Below, piece by piece: positions 1-7,397 of a stretch of 64,000 nt of DNA (its first letter is position 1; each line of letters opens with the position of its first letter). The stretch covers positions 62,001 to 126,000 of the forward strand of contig PKWM01000021.1 of the NCBI GenBank assembly GCA_003133245.1, written 5' to 3'. The translations under genes and the position numbers were made by a program. Under the pieces are notes generated by a model, which worked only from the letters and a program-made list of their open reading frames with translations, searched no databases and was not told the DNA's origin. The DNA comes from Rhodoferax sp. (GTDB lineage: Bacteria; Pseudomonadota; Gammaproteobacteria; Burkholderiales; Burkholderiaceae_C).

Positions 1-462
1 TTAGTGGTTGAGAATGATATTTGCGATAAGGCCTGTGGCAATGGCGACCAGCACATAGTCCGGCCCCACCTGCACCCACTGCTGGCCGTACGGGGGTGGG
101 CTCAGGTAGTGTGTGCGGTAGTTGTTCACGATGTACTGCCGGTTCCGGAACTCACGCGGGATGTAGCCGCCACGACGGAAGTCCTGGCCGCGTGCGTCGT
201 AGTAACCCTGGCGGTCATTTCGACGCATGTTGTCCTGGTTGAAGTTGTGATCATCGCGTCTGACTAAACGTTGTTCCGTGCCGCGGTCATAACGTCTCTG
301 GCCAGATTGCTCAGCCTGGCGAGGCGAGTTCTGCTGCACCCGCGCGGGCTCGTCGCGTTCGCCGCGCCGATCGTAGCCCTGTGCCAAGCAGGCGGCGCTA
401 AAACCCAGGCTGGCGACGGCAATGGTAAAACAAAGGCGGTGGATTTCATGCTCTGGCTCCAA
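1..462 (-). CDS. RcnB-like periplasmic protein
   Basis: This protein has a hydrophobic N-terminal stretch (about residues 10-27, ending near CLAQG) that looks like a signal peptide. An Arg/Asp/Gln-rich low-complexity middle follows. The C-terminal domain carries the pattern YIPREFRNRQYIV...YLSPPPYGQQWVQVGPDYVLV, which fits the RcnB family, small periplasmic proteins associated with nickel/cobalt homeostasis in E. coli. A metal role here is inference. The start is a problem: the track begins at a TTG, and the only nearby ATG (449) is in another reading frame, so either the TTG is used or there is a frameshift just after the ATG. The stop codon lies exactly at the window edge. Confidence 0.7.
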   Translation of the reverse strand: MEPEHEIHRLCFTIAVASLGFSAACLAQGYDRRGERDEPARVQQNSPRQAEQSGQRRYDRGTEQRLVRRDDHNFNQDNMRRNDRQGYYDARGQDFRRGGYIPREFRNRQYIVNNYRTHYLSPPPYGQQWVQVGPDYVLVAIATGLIANIILNH

Positions 463-612
463 GTGATGATTGAGCCCTGATGGTGCGCTTCCTTTGTGCC
501 GCCGGTGTTAATGACGCGGGTTTTTGTGCAACCAAAGGTAGCGGGCCGCGGCGTGGTTTCCAGCCGGGTTGCGCTGATTTCAGAGCGGGTATTCTGGCCG
601 ATGCGTATGCGG

Positions 613-1035
613 CTATTTCGCTCTCAGACCTTGGACCAGCGCGCCCAGCGCAATGCCGGCCAGCGCCCACAGTAGGCTCCAGTTGCCCGCGCCCAGGCCG
701 GCAATGGCCGGGCCGGGGCAGACGCCGCACAGACCCCAGCCGATGCCAAACAGCGCGGAGCCAACCAAAGTGTCGCGGTTCCACACACTCGGGTGCGCAT
801 GAAAGATATCGCCCAGCAGTGGCCGCTTCAGCAGGCGCGGTGCCAGTTGGTAGGCCAGCAACACCACCAGCACTGCACCGCCCAACACCAGCATCAGGCC
901 AAAATCCTTAAAGCGCAAAAAACTCAGTACCACCTCGGGGCGGATCATGGTGGAGTACGACAGGCCAAAGCCAAACAGCGCACCGGCTGCCAGCGTGGCG
1001 AGTGCTCGACCCAGATTCGTGTTGCTGGTGCTCAT
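613..1035 (-). CDS. YeeE/YedE-family transporter, C-terminal half-size subunit
   Basis: A hydrophobic protein of 140 residues with about four membrane segments and the cysteine-containing motif GWGLCGVCPGPA, typical of YeeE/YedE (DUF395, TsuA-like) sulfur-compound permeases. The track extends this ORF to 1260. I place the start at the ATG at 1035 because it overlaps the stop of the upstream half by four bases (ATGA) and because the residues before it (Arg/Gly-rich) look like out-of-frame sequence of the upstream gene. The pair of half-size proteins together would equal one full-length transporter. Substrate (thiosulfate or a related sulfur compound) is inferred from the family. Confidence 0.82.
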   Translation of the reverse strand: MSTSNTNLGRALATLAAGALFGFGLSYSTMIRPEVVLSFLRFKDFGLMLVLGGAVLVVLLAYQLAPRLLKRPLLGDIFHAHPSVWNRDTLVGSALFGIGWGLCGVCPGPAIAGLGAGNWSLLWALAGIALGALVQGLRAK

Positions 1036-1499
1036 GGCAGCCACCACGCCACCAGATTGGCGGTCAGAAAAGCCGTCGTCAAGAAGGTCAGCACCGCCAG
1101 CGCGGAAGGCCATTGCAGTGAGCCCAGCCCGCAAATGCCGTGACCCGAGGTGCAGCCATTGCCCAGGCGCGCGCCATAGCCGACAAAAAACCCGCCCAGC
1201 AGCAGTTGCCATACCGGCACCGCCGTGGTTTCGCGCACGCCGCCGGCAAAGCCCAGCCACCAGATCAGTGCGCCCAAAATCAGACCCAACGCATAGACCA
1301 GCCGCCAGCCGCGCGAATCAACAAAGCGCCCCTGCTGAAAAAATGGTCGGCGCACCAGATAAGACCAGGTCGAGGAAAACACCGTGCTCATGCCACCGAT
1401 GCGCCCCGTCAGCACAAACAGCAGTGCCGCACCCGCCCCAATCAACAAGCCACCCAGCAAATAGTGCTGCCAGCCCAGTGGGAAAAAGACAAGGTTCAT
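1032..1499 (-). CDS. YeeE/YedE-family transporter, N-terminal half-size subunit
   Basis: An inner-membrane protein of 155 residues with about four to five hydrophobic helices and the conserved stretch GYGARLGNGCTSGHGICG. The cysteines and the GNGCTSGHG pattern mark the first half of YeeE/YedE permeases, where they line the path for thiosulfate-like ions in the characterised member. It is followed, with a four-base overlap, by the second half, so the two are translationally coupled and probably assemble together. No sulfurtransferase or regulator is seen next to it, so the physiological substrate is unclear. Confidence 0.85.
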   Translation of the reverse strand: MNLVFFPLGWQHYLLGGLLIGAGAALLFVLTGRIGGMSTVFSSTWSYLVRRPFFQQGRFVDSRGWRLVYALGLILGALIWWLGFAGGVRETTAVPVWQLLLGGFFVGYGARLGNGCTSGHGICGLGSLQWPSALAVLTFLTTAFLTANLVAWWLP

Positions 1500-1570
1500 G
1501 GCTTGGGATTATTTCACGTGCAAAGGCTTGCCGGGTTCGCGCTGGGTTATGAGATTCTTGAGCAAGACGG

Positions 1571-1597
1571 AATACAATAACGTAATACAAATACAGG
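1571..1597 (+). promoter_or_regulatory. AATACAA direct repeats before the toxin-antitoxin operon
   Basis: The heptamer AATACAA occurs at 1571-1577 and 1584-1590, followed by the similar ATACAGG, all within 36 bases of the antitoxin start. Ribbon-helix-helix antitoxins commonly bind short repeats at their own promoter, so this may be the autoregulatory operator. The TACAAT inside the first repeat could also serve as a -10 element. Neither role can be shown from sequence alone. Confidence 0.3.
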
Positions 1598-1606
1598 TGA
1601 CACTAA

Positions 1607-1843
1607 ATGAGTGCAACAACTCTTTCATTTCGAGCTCCAGAAGCGCTGGCCCAGCAGACCAAGGCGATGGCACGCGCTTTGAGTATGTCCGCCTCGGATT
1701 ACGTGCGTGAAGCTGTGCGCGAGAAGAACGAACGTGCTCTCAAAGAGCGCATGGTGTTTTTGTCCGGGCAGCTATCTGCGCAGCATCTGGTCGAGAATCA
1801 GGCCATGGACGCTAGCGTGGGAGATGGCCTTGCCCAAAGTTAA
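1607..1843 (+). CDS. ribbon-helix-helix antitoxin of a MazF/PemK-like module
   Basis: A 78-residue protein starting STTLSFRAPEALAQQTKAMA followed by SMSASDYVREAVREKNER. This is the strand-helix-helix layout of CopG/MetJ-type DNA-binding antitoxins, followed by a C-terminal tail of about 30 residues that would wrap the toxin. It overlaps the downstream toxin gene by 20 bases, the usual arrangement of an antitoxin-first operon. It is expected to neutralise the toxin and repress the operon. Which of the several RHH antitoxin families it belongs to is not clear. Confidence 0.8.
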   Translation: MSATTLSFRAPEALAQQTKAMARALSMSASDYVREAVREKNERALKERMVFLSGQLSAQHLVENQAMDASVGDGLAQS

Positions 1844-2198
1844 GCGCGCCCAGGTGTGGGAGGTGGACTTTGAACCTCAAACCCATAAAGAAGAACCCGG
1901 CAAACGTGGTCGCCCGGCACTGGTCATCCAGACCAACATCCTCAACAACGCAGGCCACGCCACCACCATCGTCATTCCCGGCACCACCCAGGTCTATCGC
2001 GACGCACAAGGCGACGGTTACCCGCTGCGTGTGTCAGTGGGCAAGCTGGGCAACATGAAGCAGGAAACCGATTTGCTGGTGGACCAGATTCGTACCATCT
2101 CCAATCAGCGGTTGCTGGGTGACAAACCGCTGGCTGAACTCTCGCGCACGCACATGAAGCGGGTGGAGGATGCGCTCAGGATGCTGACGGGCGAGTAG
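1824..2198 (+). CDS. MazF/PemK-family mRNA-cleaving toxin
   Basis: A 124-residue protein. It has the N-terminal KRAQVWEVDFEP segment, then GRPALVIQTN, a strand with TIVIPGTT, and the conserved TDLLVDQIRTISNQRL, all hallmarks of the PemK/MazF endoribonuclease fold. The track starts it at 1707, but the residues before MALPKV are an out-of-frame copy of the antitoxin gene, so the ATG at 1824 is the natural start. Members of the family cut mRNA at short sequence motifs; the specificity of this one cannot be read. It forms a two-gene operon with the RHH antitoxin just upstream. Confidence 0.85.
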   Translation: MALPKVKRAQVWEVDFEPQTHKEEPGKRGRPALVIQTNILNNAGHATTIVIPGTTQVYRDAQGDGYPLRVSVGKLGNMKQETDLLVDQIRTISNQRLLGDKPLAELSRTHMKRVEDALRMLTGE

Positions 2199-2204
2199 CG
2201 CGGC

Positions 2205-2453
2205 TTATTGGTAAAACGCTTCGACCTTGCCCTTCAACTTGATCAGCAGCGGACGGCCCTTGCGGTCGAGCGACTTGCCTACAGGCACTTTGATCCATCC
2301 CTCGCTGATGCAGTATTCCGCCACATCCTGGCGCTCCTTGTCATTGAATCGGATACCCACGTCATGTTCGAAGACGGCGGTGACGTGAAACGGGCTGCGC
2401 GGGTCAATGGACAGATGGTCGGGCAGAAGGGGGAATTGAGTGGCTTCGGTCAT
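2205..2453 (-). CDS. DUF3297-like protein
   Basis: An 82-residue cytoplasmic protein beginning MTEATQFPLLPDHLSIDP and containing HDVGIRFNDKERQDVAEYCISEGW and a C-terminal KGRPLLIKLKGKVEAF. I recognise this as the small DUF3297 family, common in Proteobacteria and without an assigned function. The start at 2453 was chosen over the track start at 2513 because family members begin close to this point; an ATG at 2480 is an alternative. It converges with the toxin gene (gap of six bases). Confidence 0.65.
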   Translation of the reverse strand: MTEATQFPLLPDHLSIDPRSPFHVTAVFEHDVGIRFNDKERQDVAEYCISEGWIKVPVGKSLDRKGRPLLIKLKGKVEAFYQ

Positions 2454-2484
2454 GGGTAACGATTTTCCATGATTTGGCATCGGC

Positions 2485-2733
2485 CTAGTGCGTGACGAAC
2501 TCGTAGGCGACATCCTCGCTCTCGACCATGTCCAGAAAGTCGTTCAGGATATCGTCGTCCTCGCTGCTGCTCCAGGTTTCCTCGGGGTTGCTGGCAAACA
2601 GGGGCTCGATGGCAATGTCCAGAAATTGATGGTTGGGCAGCTGCACCACTTGTCCGCCTTCGGAGGTTTGGACAAGCTCCCAGTCATCCGGGACCGACAG
2701 CTCTAGCTTGATCGTAACGTTGAGTTTTTTCAT
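2485..2733 (-). CDS. small acidic protein of unknown function
   Basis: An 82-residue protein. The N-terminal half (MKKLNVTIKLELSVPDDWELV) reads like a beta-rich domain, and the C-terminal half is strongly acidic (SSSEDDDILNDFLDMVESEDV). I do not recognise a family. The ATG at 2733 is preferred over the track start at 2820. The nearest downstream gene on the same strand is the DUF3297-like gene. The tandem palindromes at 2880-2917 lie upstream and could belong to its promoter. Confidence 0.55.
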   Translation of the reverse strand: MKKLNVTIKLELSVPDDWELVQTSEGGQVVQLPNHQFLDIAIEPLFASNPEETWSSSEDDDILNDFLDMVESEDVAYEFVTH

Positions 2734-2822
2734 GGCGGGTTCCTTTGTTGATGGACCGGGGAGGGTAACCTCTGTAAGTCTGCTAGCTAGCCCATGATCT
2801 TGAGCACCAGTCCATGCCACTC

Positions 2823-2854
2823 GGCAAACACTGGCGCGCTGGCGTTTGCCAGTG
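2823..2854. repeat. overlapping alternative hairpins
   Basis: Two inverted repeats share bases: GGCAAAC (2823-2829) pairs with GTTTGCC (2844-2850), and CACTGGC (2829-2835) pairs with GCCAGTG (2848-2854). Only one can form at a time. It lies upstream of the small acidic protein gene. It might be an attenuator-like element or simply the scar of a short inverted duplication. Confidence 0.4.
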
Positions 2855-2879
2855 CTGACGAATGGATTGGATTGGTCGT

Positions 2880-2917
2880 AATACCCATATTGGGTTGGAC
2901 AATACCCTAAATGGGTT
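2880..2917. promoter_or_regulatory. tandem palindromic operator-like sites
   Basis: Two near-palindromes, AATACCCATATTGGGTT (2880-2896) and AATACCCTAAATGGGTT (2901-2917), share the pattern AATACCC-N4/5-GGGTT and are spaced 21 bases apart, two helical turns. This layout is typical of cooperative binding by a helix-turn-helix antitoxin or repressor. No such regulator is encoded nearby: both flanking genes run on the minus strand and neither has a recognisable HTH. The site may be an orphan of a lost module or may serve a regulator elsewhere. Confidence 0.55.
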
Positions 2918-2948
2918 TCATCTTGCCATTGACCAAGCGGCCCATCGC

Positions 2949-3083
2949 TTAGCTTATGGTGCGCGCACGGTTGCCGGTCTTTGGTTTGGTGCTTGGCACC
3001 GTGACGCCAAAGGCATCAGCTAGCCGCTGCGCTTGTTTTGCCGATTGCTCCAAAGCTTTTTGCAACGCCTTTGGGGAGAGCAT
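2949..3083 (-). CDS. 44-residue peptide overlapping the Zeta-like gene
   Basis: This ORF is below the track cut-off. Its ATG overlaps the stop of the Zeta-like gene (ATGA), so it is almost certainly translated by coupling. The product reads MLSPKALQKALEQSAKQAQR then LADAFGVTVPSTKPKTGNRA and ends RTIS: an Ala/Gln/Lys-rich helix, a G-x-x-x-P turn and a basic tail. The layout is similar to that of the 62-residue protein at the other end of the operon. It could be an antidote for the kinase, but this is inference from size and position only. Confidence 0.55.
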   Translation of the reverse strand: MLSPKALQKALEQSAKQAQRLADAFGVTVPSTKPKTGNRARTIS

Positions 3084-3679
3084 CAGTCGGCTTGGCTGAG
3101 TTTTTGCAGTTTGTGCCATGTTACGGGTTCCATCACAGTGAGTTGGTTTGCGAGTTGCGTGGCTACTGGTAGTGCCTGGGGCGAAGGGGAATTATCGAAC
3201 AATGCCCATTCATCGGCCAGCGTCGCATACAGCGCAAAGAAGTTGCGCAAGCTGCGCCCGAACCGACGCCGCACCACATCGCTGGGCACGTCATGCCCGC
3301 CCAACTCGACCCGTAGTTTGACCCGGCGGATGGCCAACTGGGCGTTGGTCAGCGAGAAATAATAAATCGCCACCCTGTAACCCCGCGTCTTGAGCGTACG
3401 CAGGAAGGGCGCGAACGTGCGACTCGACAACGTGGATTCAAAGGCAAAGTCGGCCCCGGCATCGCCCAACTGATGAAGACGCTTGAGCATGATGCGGCCC
3501 GCCTCAAACGCGACTGCGTCCGTGTTGCGACCGGATAGACCGCGTGCAATGTAGTCGGCGTTGACAAAAGTCTCAATGCCAAGCGCCGCCAGGATCGCAT
3601 CAGCGTGCGTTGACTTGCCCGCGCCGTTCGGGCCAGCGAAGATGACGGCACGGGGACGAGGTTTAATCTTGCGGGGCAT
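3083..3679 (-). CDS. Zeta-toxin-like P-loop kinase
   Basis: A 198-residue protein with a clear Walker A loop GPNGAGKST at residues 16-24, then VNADYIARGLS and GADFAFESTLSSRTF, which match the Zeta toxin/AAA kinase family (UDP-N-acetylglucosamine kinases in characterised Zeta toxins). It ends in an overlap with a 44-residue ORF and starts only ten bases after the MmeI-like gene, so it belongs to the same transcript. No epsilon antitoxin homologue is visible. Many small chromosomal Zeta-like proteins have not been shown to be toxic, so the toxin label is tentative. Confidence 0.8.
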   Translation of the reverse strand: MPRKIKPRPRAVIFAGPNGAGKSTHADAILAALGIETFVNADYIARGLSGRNTDAVAFEAGRIMLKRLHQLGDAGADFAFESTLSSRTFAPFLRTLKTRGYRVAIYYFSLTNAQLAIRRVKLRVELGGHDVPSDVVRRRFGRSLRNFFALYATLADEWALFDNSPSPQALPVATQLANQLTVMEPVTWHKLQKLSQAD

Positions 3680-3689
3680 TTATGTTCTC

Positions 3690-6539
3690 TCAAAGCGCCT
3701 TCAACCGGCGCTTCGGTTTGGGCTTGTCTGTGGGCAGCAAGCTGGTGAGGCGTTGGTACAGCTCAAACAAAAAGGCCACGCGCTCAGCGTCGCTCTTGTA
3801 GCTTTTTTTGCCGCCACTGCGCTCGTAGGCCTTGTCCACCGCTGCGTCGAGCTTCTGGTGCGCTTTGAGCAACTCGGGCGGCATGGTCAGCGGGTCGTAC
3901 AGGTCCGCCAGCGTGGCGGGTTGGTTCCCAGTCTGGAACTTTGCACGCACGTCGAGCACTGTTTGGGCTGCGGTTTCGATAGCTGTTTGCGCTTTATCGA
4001 CGGGTGCTGTAGGCTGATTTTGCTTTGAATTCTGGGGGAACTCGGGCCAGGGGAATGTGTTGTAGACCATCGTGCCGGAATACTGAATGTCGCTTTTCAG
4101 TCGTCCGGCGACCGTACGCGTCCATGCTCCGTGCATCATGGATTGCAGTATTCCAAAAACGAACAGACTTGGTTTGTTAATGATGTAGAGCTTATTACTG
4201 GCAATGACTTCGGCGGGCAGATACCCAACGGGTACGTAAGTGCGCCGCTCTGACGAAACTTCGGGTATCGCGATGTATTGCGTGTTGGGTTGCGCTACGA
4301 AAAAGAAACGGCTGGGCGTGGCTGCTGCGCGGCGGGTCGGCTCAGCAGTACTGGCCTCACGAAATGTTTTCACTAGCTGCACGCGGCGCAGTACATGGGG
4401 TAGTTGCTTCAGCGCGGCGGGAGTTATGTTCTCCAGCCATAAGCACCAGCGCTCTCCGCCATTCAAGAACTCTTGCGAGCCAACGAACGGCTTGAGGTAA
4501 GCGGCAGCGCCAGGTTCAACGGCCAGCAGTTCACTTTTTTCGGCAGTGTCCAGAATCAGATTACCGCCATCGGACGGTTTGCTGCCACAGCCCATGTTGG
4601 GCGCATTGCCAATGGGCGAACTCCTCTTGCTGACAATCACATAGGGTGCAATCGTCAGATACGGACTGATGTGTTCAACGGTCAGTTCGTGCGGCGTTGA
4701 CTTGGGTGTTTCGTATTCGAAAAGTCTCTTTTGCTGAACCTCAGTGCAACCGAAACCGATGATCACGCAATGCACCGCAGCCATGCCGCTTGCTTCATTA
4801 CTCCATTGGAAGGTCCGGTGGGCAAAGCGAATTTTGATGCCGTACTTTTGTAGGAGCAGTGGCCATAATAGCGGTACTTGCTCGCCCTGGGTCAGGCTGT
4901 TGGTGGACACAAAGGCGCAGGCGACAGCGGTGCCCTGGACGTATTTGGCTGCCTTGACAAACCAAGCGGCGACGTAGTCAAGGTCGGATGCCGACTTCAT
5001 TCCATCGTAAACAAGAAGCGCCTCGACTTTTTGTTCTTTGCTCTGGTAATGCTTGCCGGAGAACGGCGGATTCCCCAGCACAAAACTGCATCGCTCAGCC
5101 GGCAATACCTCATTCCAATCCAGCCGCAGCGCGTTGCCGTTCACGATGTGCGGCGTGGTGCGCAGCGGAATGCGGGCGAAGTACAGGCCAAACTCTTCGC
5201 TCACGCGCAGGTTCATCTGGTGGTCCATCAGCCACAGCGCCACCTGTGCAATCTGTGCCGGGAACTCTTCAATCTCGATGCCGTAAAACTGATCGACATT
5301 GATGCCGATGAGCCCGTGGATGTCCACACCCATTTGCCGATCAGAAATGCTGGTGCGCAGCACGGCTAGCTCCAGCAGGCGCAGTTCGCGGTAGCTGATG
5401 ACGAGGAAGTTTCCGCAGCCGCAGGCTGGGTCAAAAAAAGTCAGCAGCCGCAGCTTTTTGTGAAATTCAAACAGCCGGTTCTTGTTGCCTTTAACCTTGT
5501 TGAACTCGGCCCACAGTTCATCCAGAAACAGCGGCTTGATGAGCTTGAGGATGTTTTCTTCGCTGGTGTAATGCGCTCCCAGATTACGGCGCGCCTTGTC
5601 GTCCATGATGCTCTGGAACAAGCTGCCGAAGATGGCCGGGCTGATGGCCGACCAGTCCAGTGCGCAGGCGTCCAGCAGCGCTTCCCGCATGGCGCTGGTG
5701 AAGTCGGCCATCGGCAGCGGCTCGGAAAACAATTTGCCGTTGACATAGGGAAAGGCGGCGACCTGCTCGTCCAGCGCCTGGCTGCGTTTGCTGGATGTGT
5801 TGCCAACGCCTCCGGCACCATCCTCGGTGTTGAGCACCTGAAACAACTGCGCCAGCCGTGAGCCCAGATCGGAGCCATCAGTTGACGTACGCTCCTCAAT
5901 GAAAGTGCGAAACGATTGTGCGGGTTGAAAGATGCCGGTGTCGTCGGCAAACAGGCAAAACAGCAGGCGCACCAGCAACACTTCCAGCGGGTGCCCGCTG
6001 TAGCCACTGGCCTTCAAAGCATCGTGCAGACGCCCCATGCGTTCGGCCGCCTTGATGTTCACCGGGTCTTGCGGCTTGATCTCCAACGCCTTGTAGCCCG
6101 CGATAAAACCAAAGAGCTTGATGTTTTTGTGTAGGTCTTTGAGGGCAAATTCGACCGTCTCGCCGGTGGCTAACTTGCGCACAGAGAAGCGCGCAAAGTC
6201 GCACACGATGATGATCTGCGGCAAGTCGCGCTCGGCAATGCCGGGGATGTAAGACAGCGCCTGCGTCAGCGCAGCATCCAGATTCTTGCCACGCGACTTT
6301 TGCTCCACCAGCAACATGCCGGGCCAGAACAGATCGACAAAGCCGTCCACCCTGGCTTTGTCACCGAGCAATTTTTTGACGGCGTGCTCGAAGGTGGCAA
6401 CGCGCTTGTCGGTGATGCCAAAGATTTCAAAGAAGTCAATCCAGAACGGCTTGCCCTGGCTGTCTTCATTGGCGGCGTCAGCCCAGGTGCGGCTGAAGGT
6501 CAGCGCGCGGGATTTGATTTCGTTCCAGGAGAGGGGCAT
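3690..6539 (-). CDS. MmeI-like single-chain restriction-modification enzyme
   Basis: A 949-residue protein. Near the N-terminus is a PD-(D/E)xK nuclease motif, D69-x9-E79-Q-K81, with the same spacing I recall for MmeI (about D70-x9-E80-x-K82). A helical connector follows, then the adenine methyltransferase core with SAM motif DPACGCGNF (370-378) and catalytic NPPF (490-493), then a target-recognition region and a helical tail. These enzymes (Type IIL, also called IIG) cut and methylate with one polypeptide and use one recognition domain for both, so no separate nuclease or specificity subunit is needed. All motifs look intact. It is flanked in the same operon by the HEPN-like and Zeta-like genes. 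Confidence 0.88.
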   Translation of the reverse strand: MPLSWNEIKSRALTFSRTWADAANEDSQGKPFWIDFFEIFGITDKRVATFEHAVKKLLGDKARVDGFVDLFWPGMLLVEQKSRGKNLDAALTQALSYIPGIAERDLPQIIIVCDFARFSVRKLATGETVEFALKDLHKNIKLFGFIAGYKALEIKPQDPVNIKAAERMGRLHDALKASGYSGHPLEVLLVRLLFCLFADDTGIFQPAQSFRTFIEERTSTDGSDLGSRLAQLFQVLNTEDGAGGVGNTSSKRSQALDEQVAAFPYVNGKLFSEPLPMADFTSAMREALLDACALDWSAISPAIFGSLFQSIMDDKARRNLGAHYTSEENILKLIKPLFLDELWAEFNKVKGNKNRLFEFHKKLRLLTFFDPACGCGNFLVISYRELRLLELAVLRTSISDRQMGVDIHGLIGINVDQFYGIEIEEFPAQIAQVALWLMDHQMNLRVSEEFGLYFARIPLRTTPHIVNGNALRLDWNEVLPAERCSFVLGNPPFSGKHYQSKEQKVEALLVYDGMKSASDLDYVAAWFVKAAKYVQGTAVACAFVSTNSLTQGEQVPLLWPLLLQKYGIKIRFAHRTFQWSNEASGMAAVHCVIIGFGCTEVQQKRLFEYETPKSTPHELTVEHISPYLTIAPYVIVSKRSSPIGNAPNMGCGSKPSDGGNLILDTAEKSELLAVEPGAAAYLKPFVGSQEFLNGGERWCLWLENITPAALKQLPHVLRRVQLVKTFREASTAEPTRRAAATPSRFFFVAQPNTQYIAIPEVSSERRTYVPVGYLPAEVIASNKLYIINKPSLFVFGILQSMMHGAWTRTVAGRLKSDIQYSGTMVYNTFPWPEFPQNSKQNQPTAPVDKAQTAIETAAQTVLDVRAKFQTGNQPATLADLYDPLTMPPELLKAHQKLDAAVDKAYERSGGKKSYKSDAERVAFLFELYQRLTSLLPTDKPKPKRRLKAL

Positions 6540-6554
6540 CGCAAGGTCAATGGC

Positions 6555-7118
6555 CTATTTAGTAGCACTTGGTGCCAGTCCACGACTTGCTGCATTTCTT
6601 TCAATCCACCAGTTCGTCGGCATTGAATGTTGGGCGTGCTGATCGCGTAGTTTCATAAAGTCACTCGCCAGCTTGGCAATTTCTTCAATTTGTAGATCAA
6701 GAGCAGTGAGCGACAGTTTGATGGTTTTGTTGGGTTGTCGGGGTTCCATGTCCCAGTTCAATTCGAGAAAAAAAACATGGGGTTCTTCATCATTGAGTTC
6801 CCCAGGGAACCCCCATCTGGCATGAACGTAGTCGTTCCGCAATGCCCGTGCGTTGTTGGCACGCCCGAACCAAGCACCGAAGTCTTTCGCTACTTGAGGC
6901 TGTTCAGGATCATAGGTTTTCAGTAACAACTCTTCAAGTTGCACGAGTCGTTGACACAACTGCGTTTTCTTTGGGTCAAGTAACTTGCTGACGTCTACGC
7001 CATTATGTTGACCAAGCCAGTTCAATGCGAGCCCGACGTTGAAGTCCAAGTTGGCAGAGGCGTCTGTGAGGCGGCCAAGGCGGAGATGAAAGGCATCAGG
7101 AATGTCTGCGCAACGCAT
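6555..7118 (-). CDS. HEPN-like protein of unknown function
   Basis: A largely helical 187-residue protein carrying ALRNDYVHARWGF. R94-N95-x3-H99 matches the R-(N/D/H)-x3-H signature of HEPN domains, many of which are RNases in toxin-antitoxin or abortive-infection systems. The N-terminus also reads as helices (LDFNVGLALNWLGQHNGVDV). The ATG at 7118 is used because a stop codon lies 32 bases upstream and no other good start intervenes. It sits 15 bases before the MmeI-like gene in the same operon. I do not recognise an exact family and the HEPN assignment rests on one motif and helical content. Confidence 0.55.
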   Translation of the reverse strand: MRCADIPDAFHLRLGRLTDASANLDFNVGLALNWLGQHNGVDVSKLLDPKKTQLCQRLVQLEELLLKTYDPEQPQVAKDFGAWFGRANNARALRNDYVHARWGFPGELNDEEPHVFFLELNWDMEPRQPNKTIKLSLTALDLQIEEIAKLASDFMKLRDQHAQHSMPTNWWIERNAASRGLAPSATK

Positions 7119-7195
7119 CTTTTCTTCGATCAGAAATTGGAATCCGGCTTCAATCGGTCGCTTGATTGGGTTTTTGCCTCGGCGTTAACGATGTT

Positions 7196-7384
7196 TCAAG
7201 TAGCTGCGTTGCGCACGGTTGACCTCGCCCAATTTTGAGTAGGCAATTTCAGTCCCTGCGCTGCGAGCTGCTTTTTGGCTTGGCTGGATGCTTGCTTCAA
7301 GGCTTGGGCAATCTTGTCCTGTGCCGTTGCCGGTCGGGTTGATGCCGCGTTCTTCACTGAGCGAGTCGTTTTATATTGAGTCAT
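7196..7384 (-). CDS. 62-residue Ala/Gln/Lys-rich protein
   Basis: First gene of the operon. The product begins MTQYKTTRSVKNAASTRPAT, then has a probable amphipathic helix DKIAQALKQASSQAKKQLAA followed by QGLKLPTQ. The basic N-terminus and helix would fit a nucleic-acid- or protein-binding adaptor. It resembles the 44-residue peptide at the far end of the operon (A-L-x-Q...Q-A...A-x-G-x-x-x-P at matching spacing). An ATG four codons further up (7396) is the alternative start. No known family recognised. Confidence 0.5.
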   Translation of the reverse strand: MTQYKTTRSVKNAASTRPATAQDKIAQALKQASSQAKKQLAAQGLKLPTQNWARSTVRNAAT

Positions 7385-7397
7385 ATTATTAGGCAAT

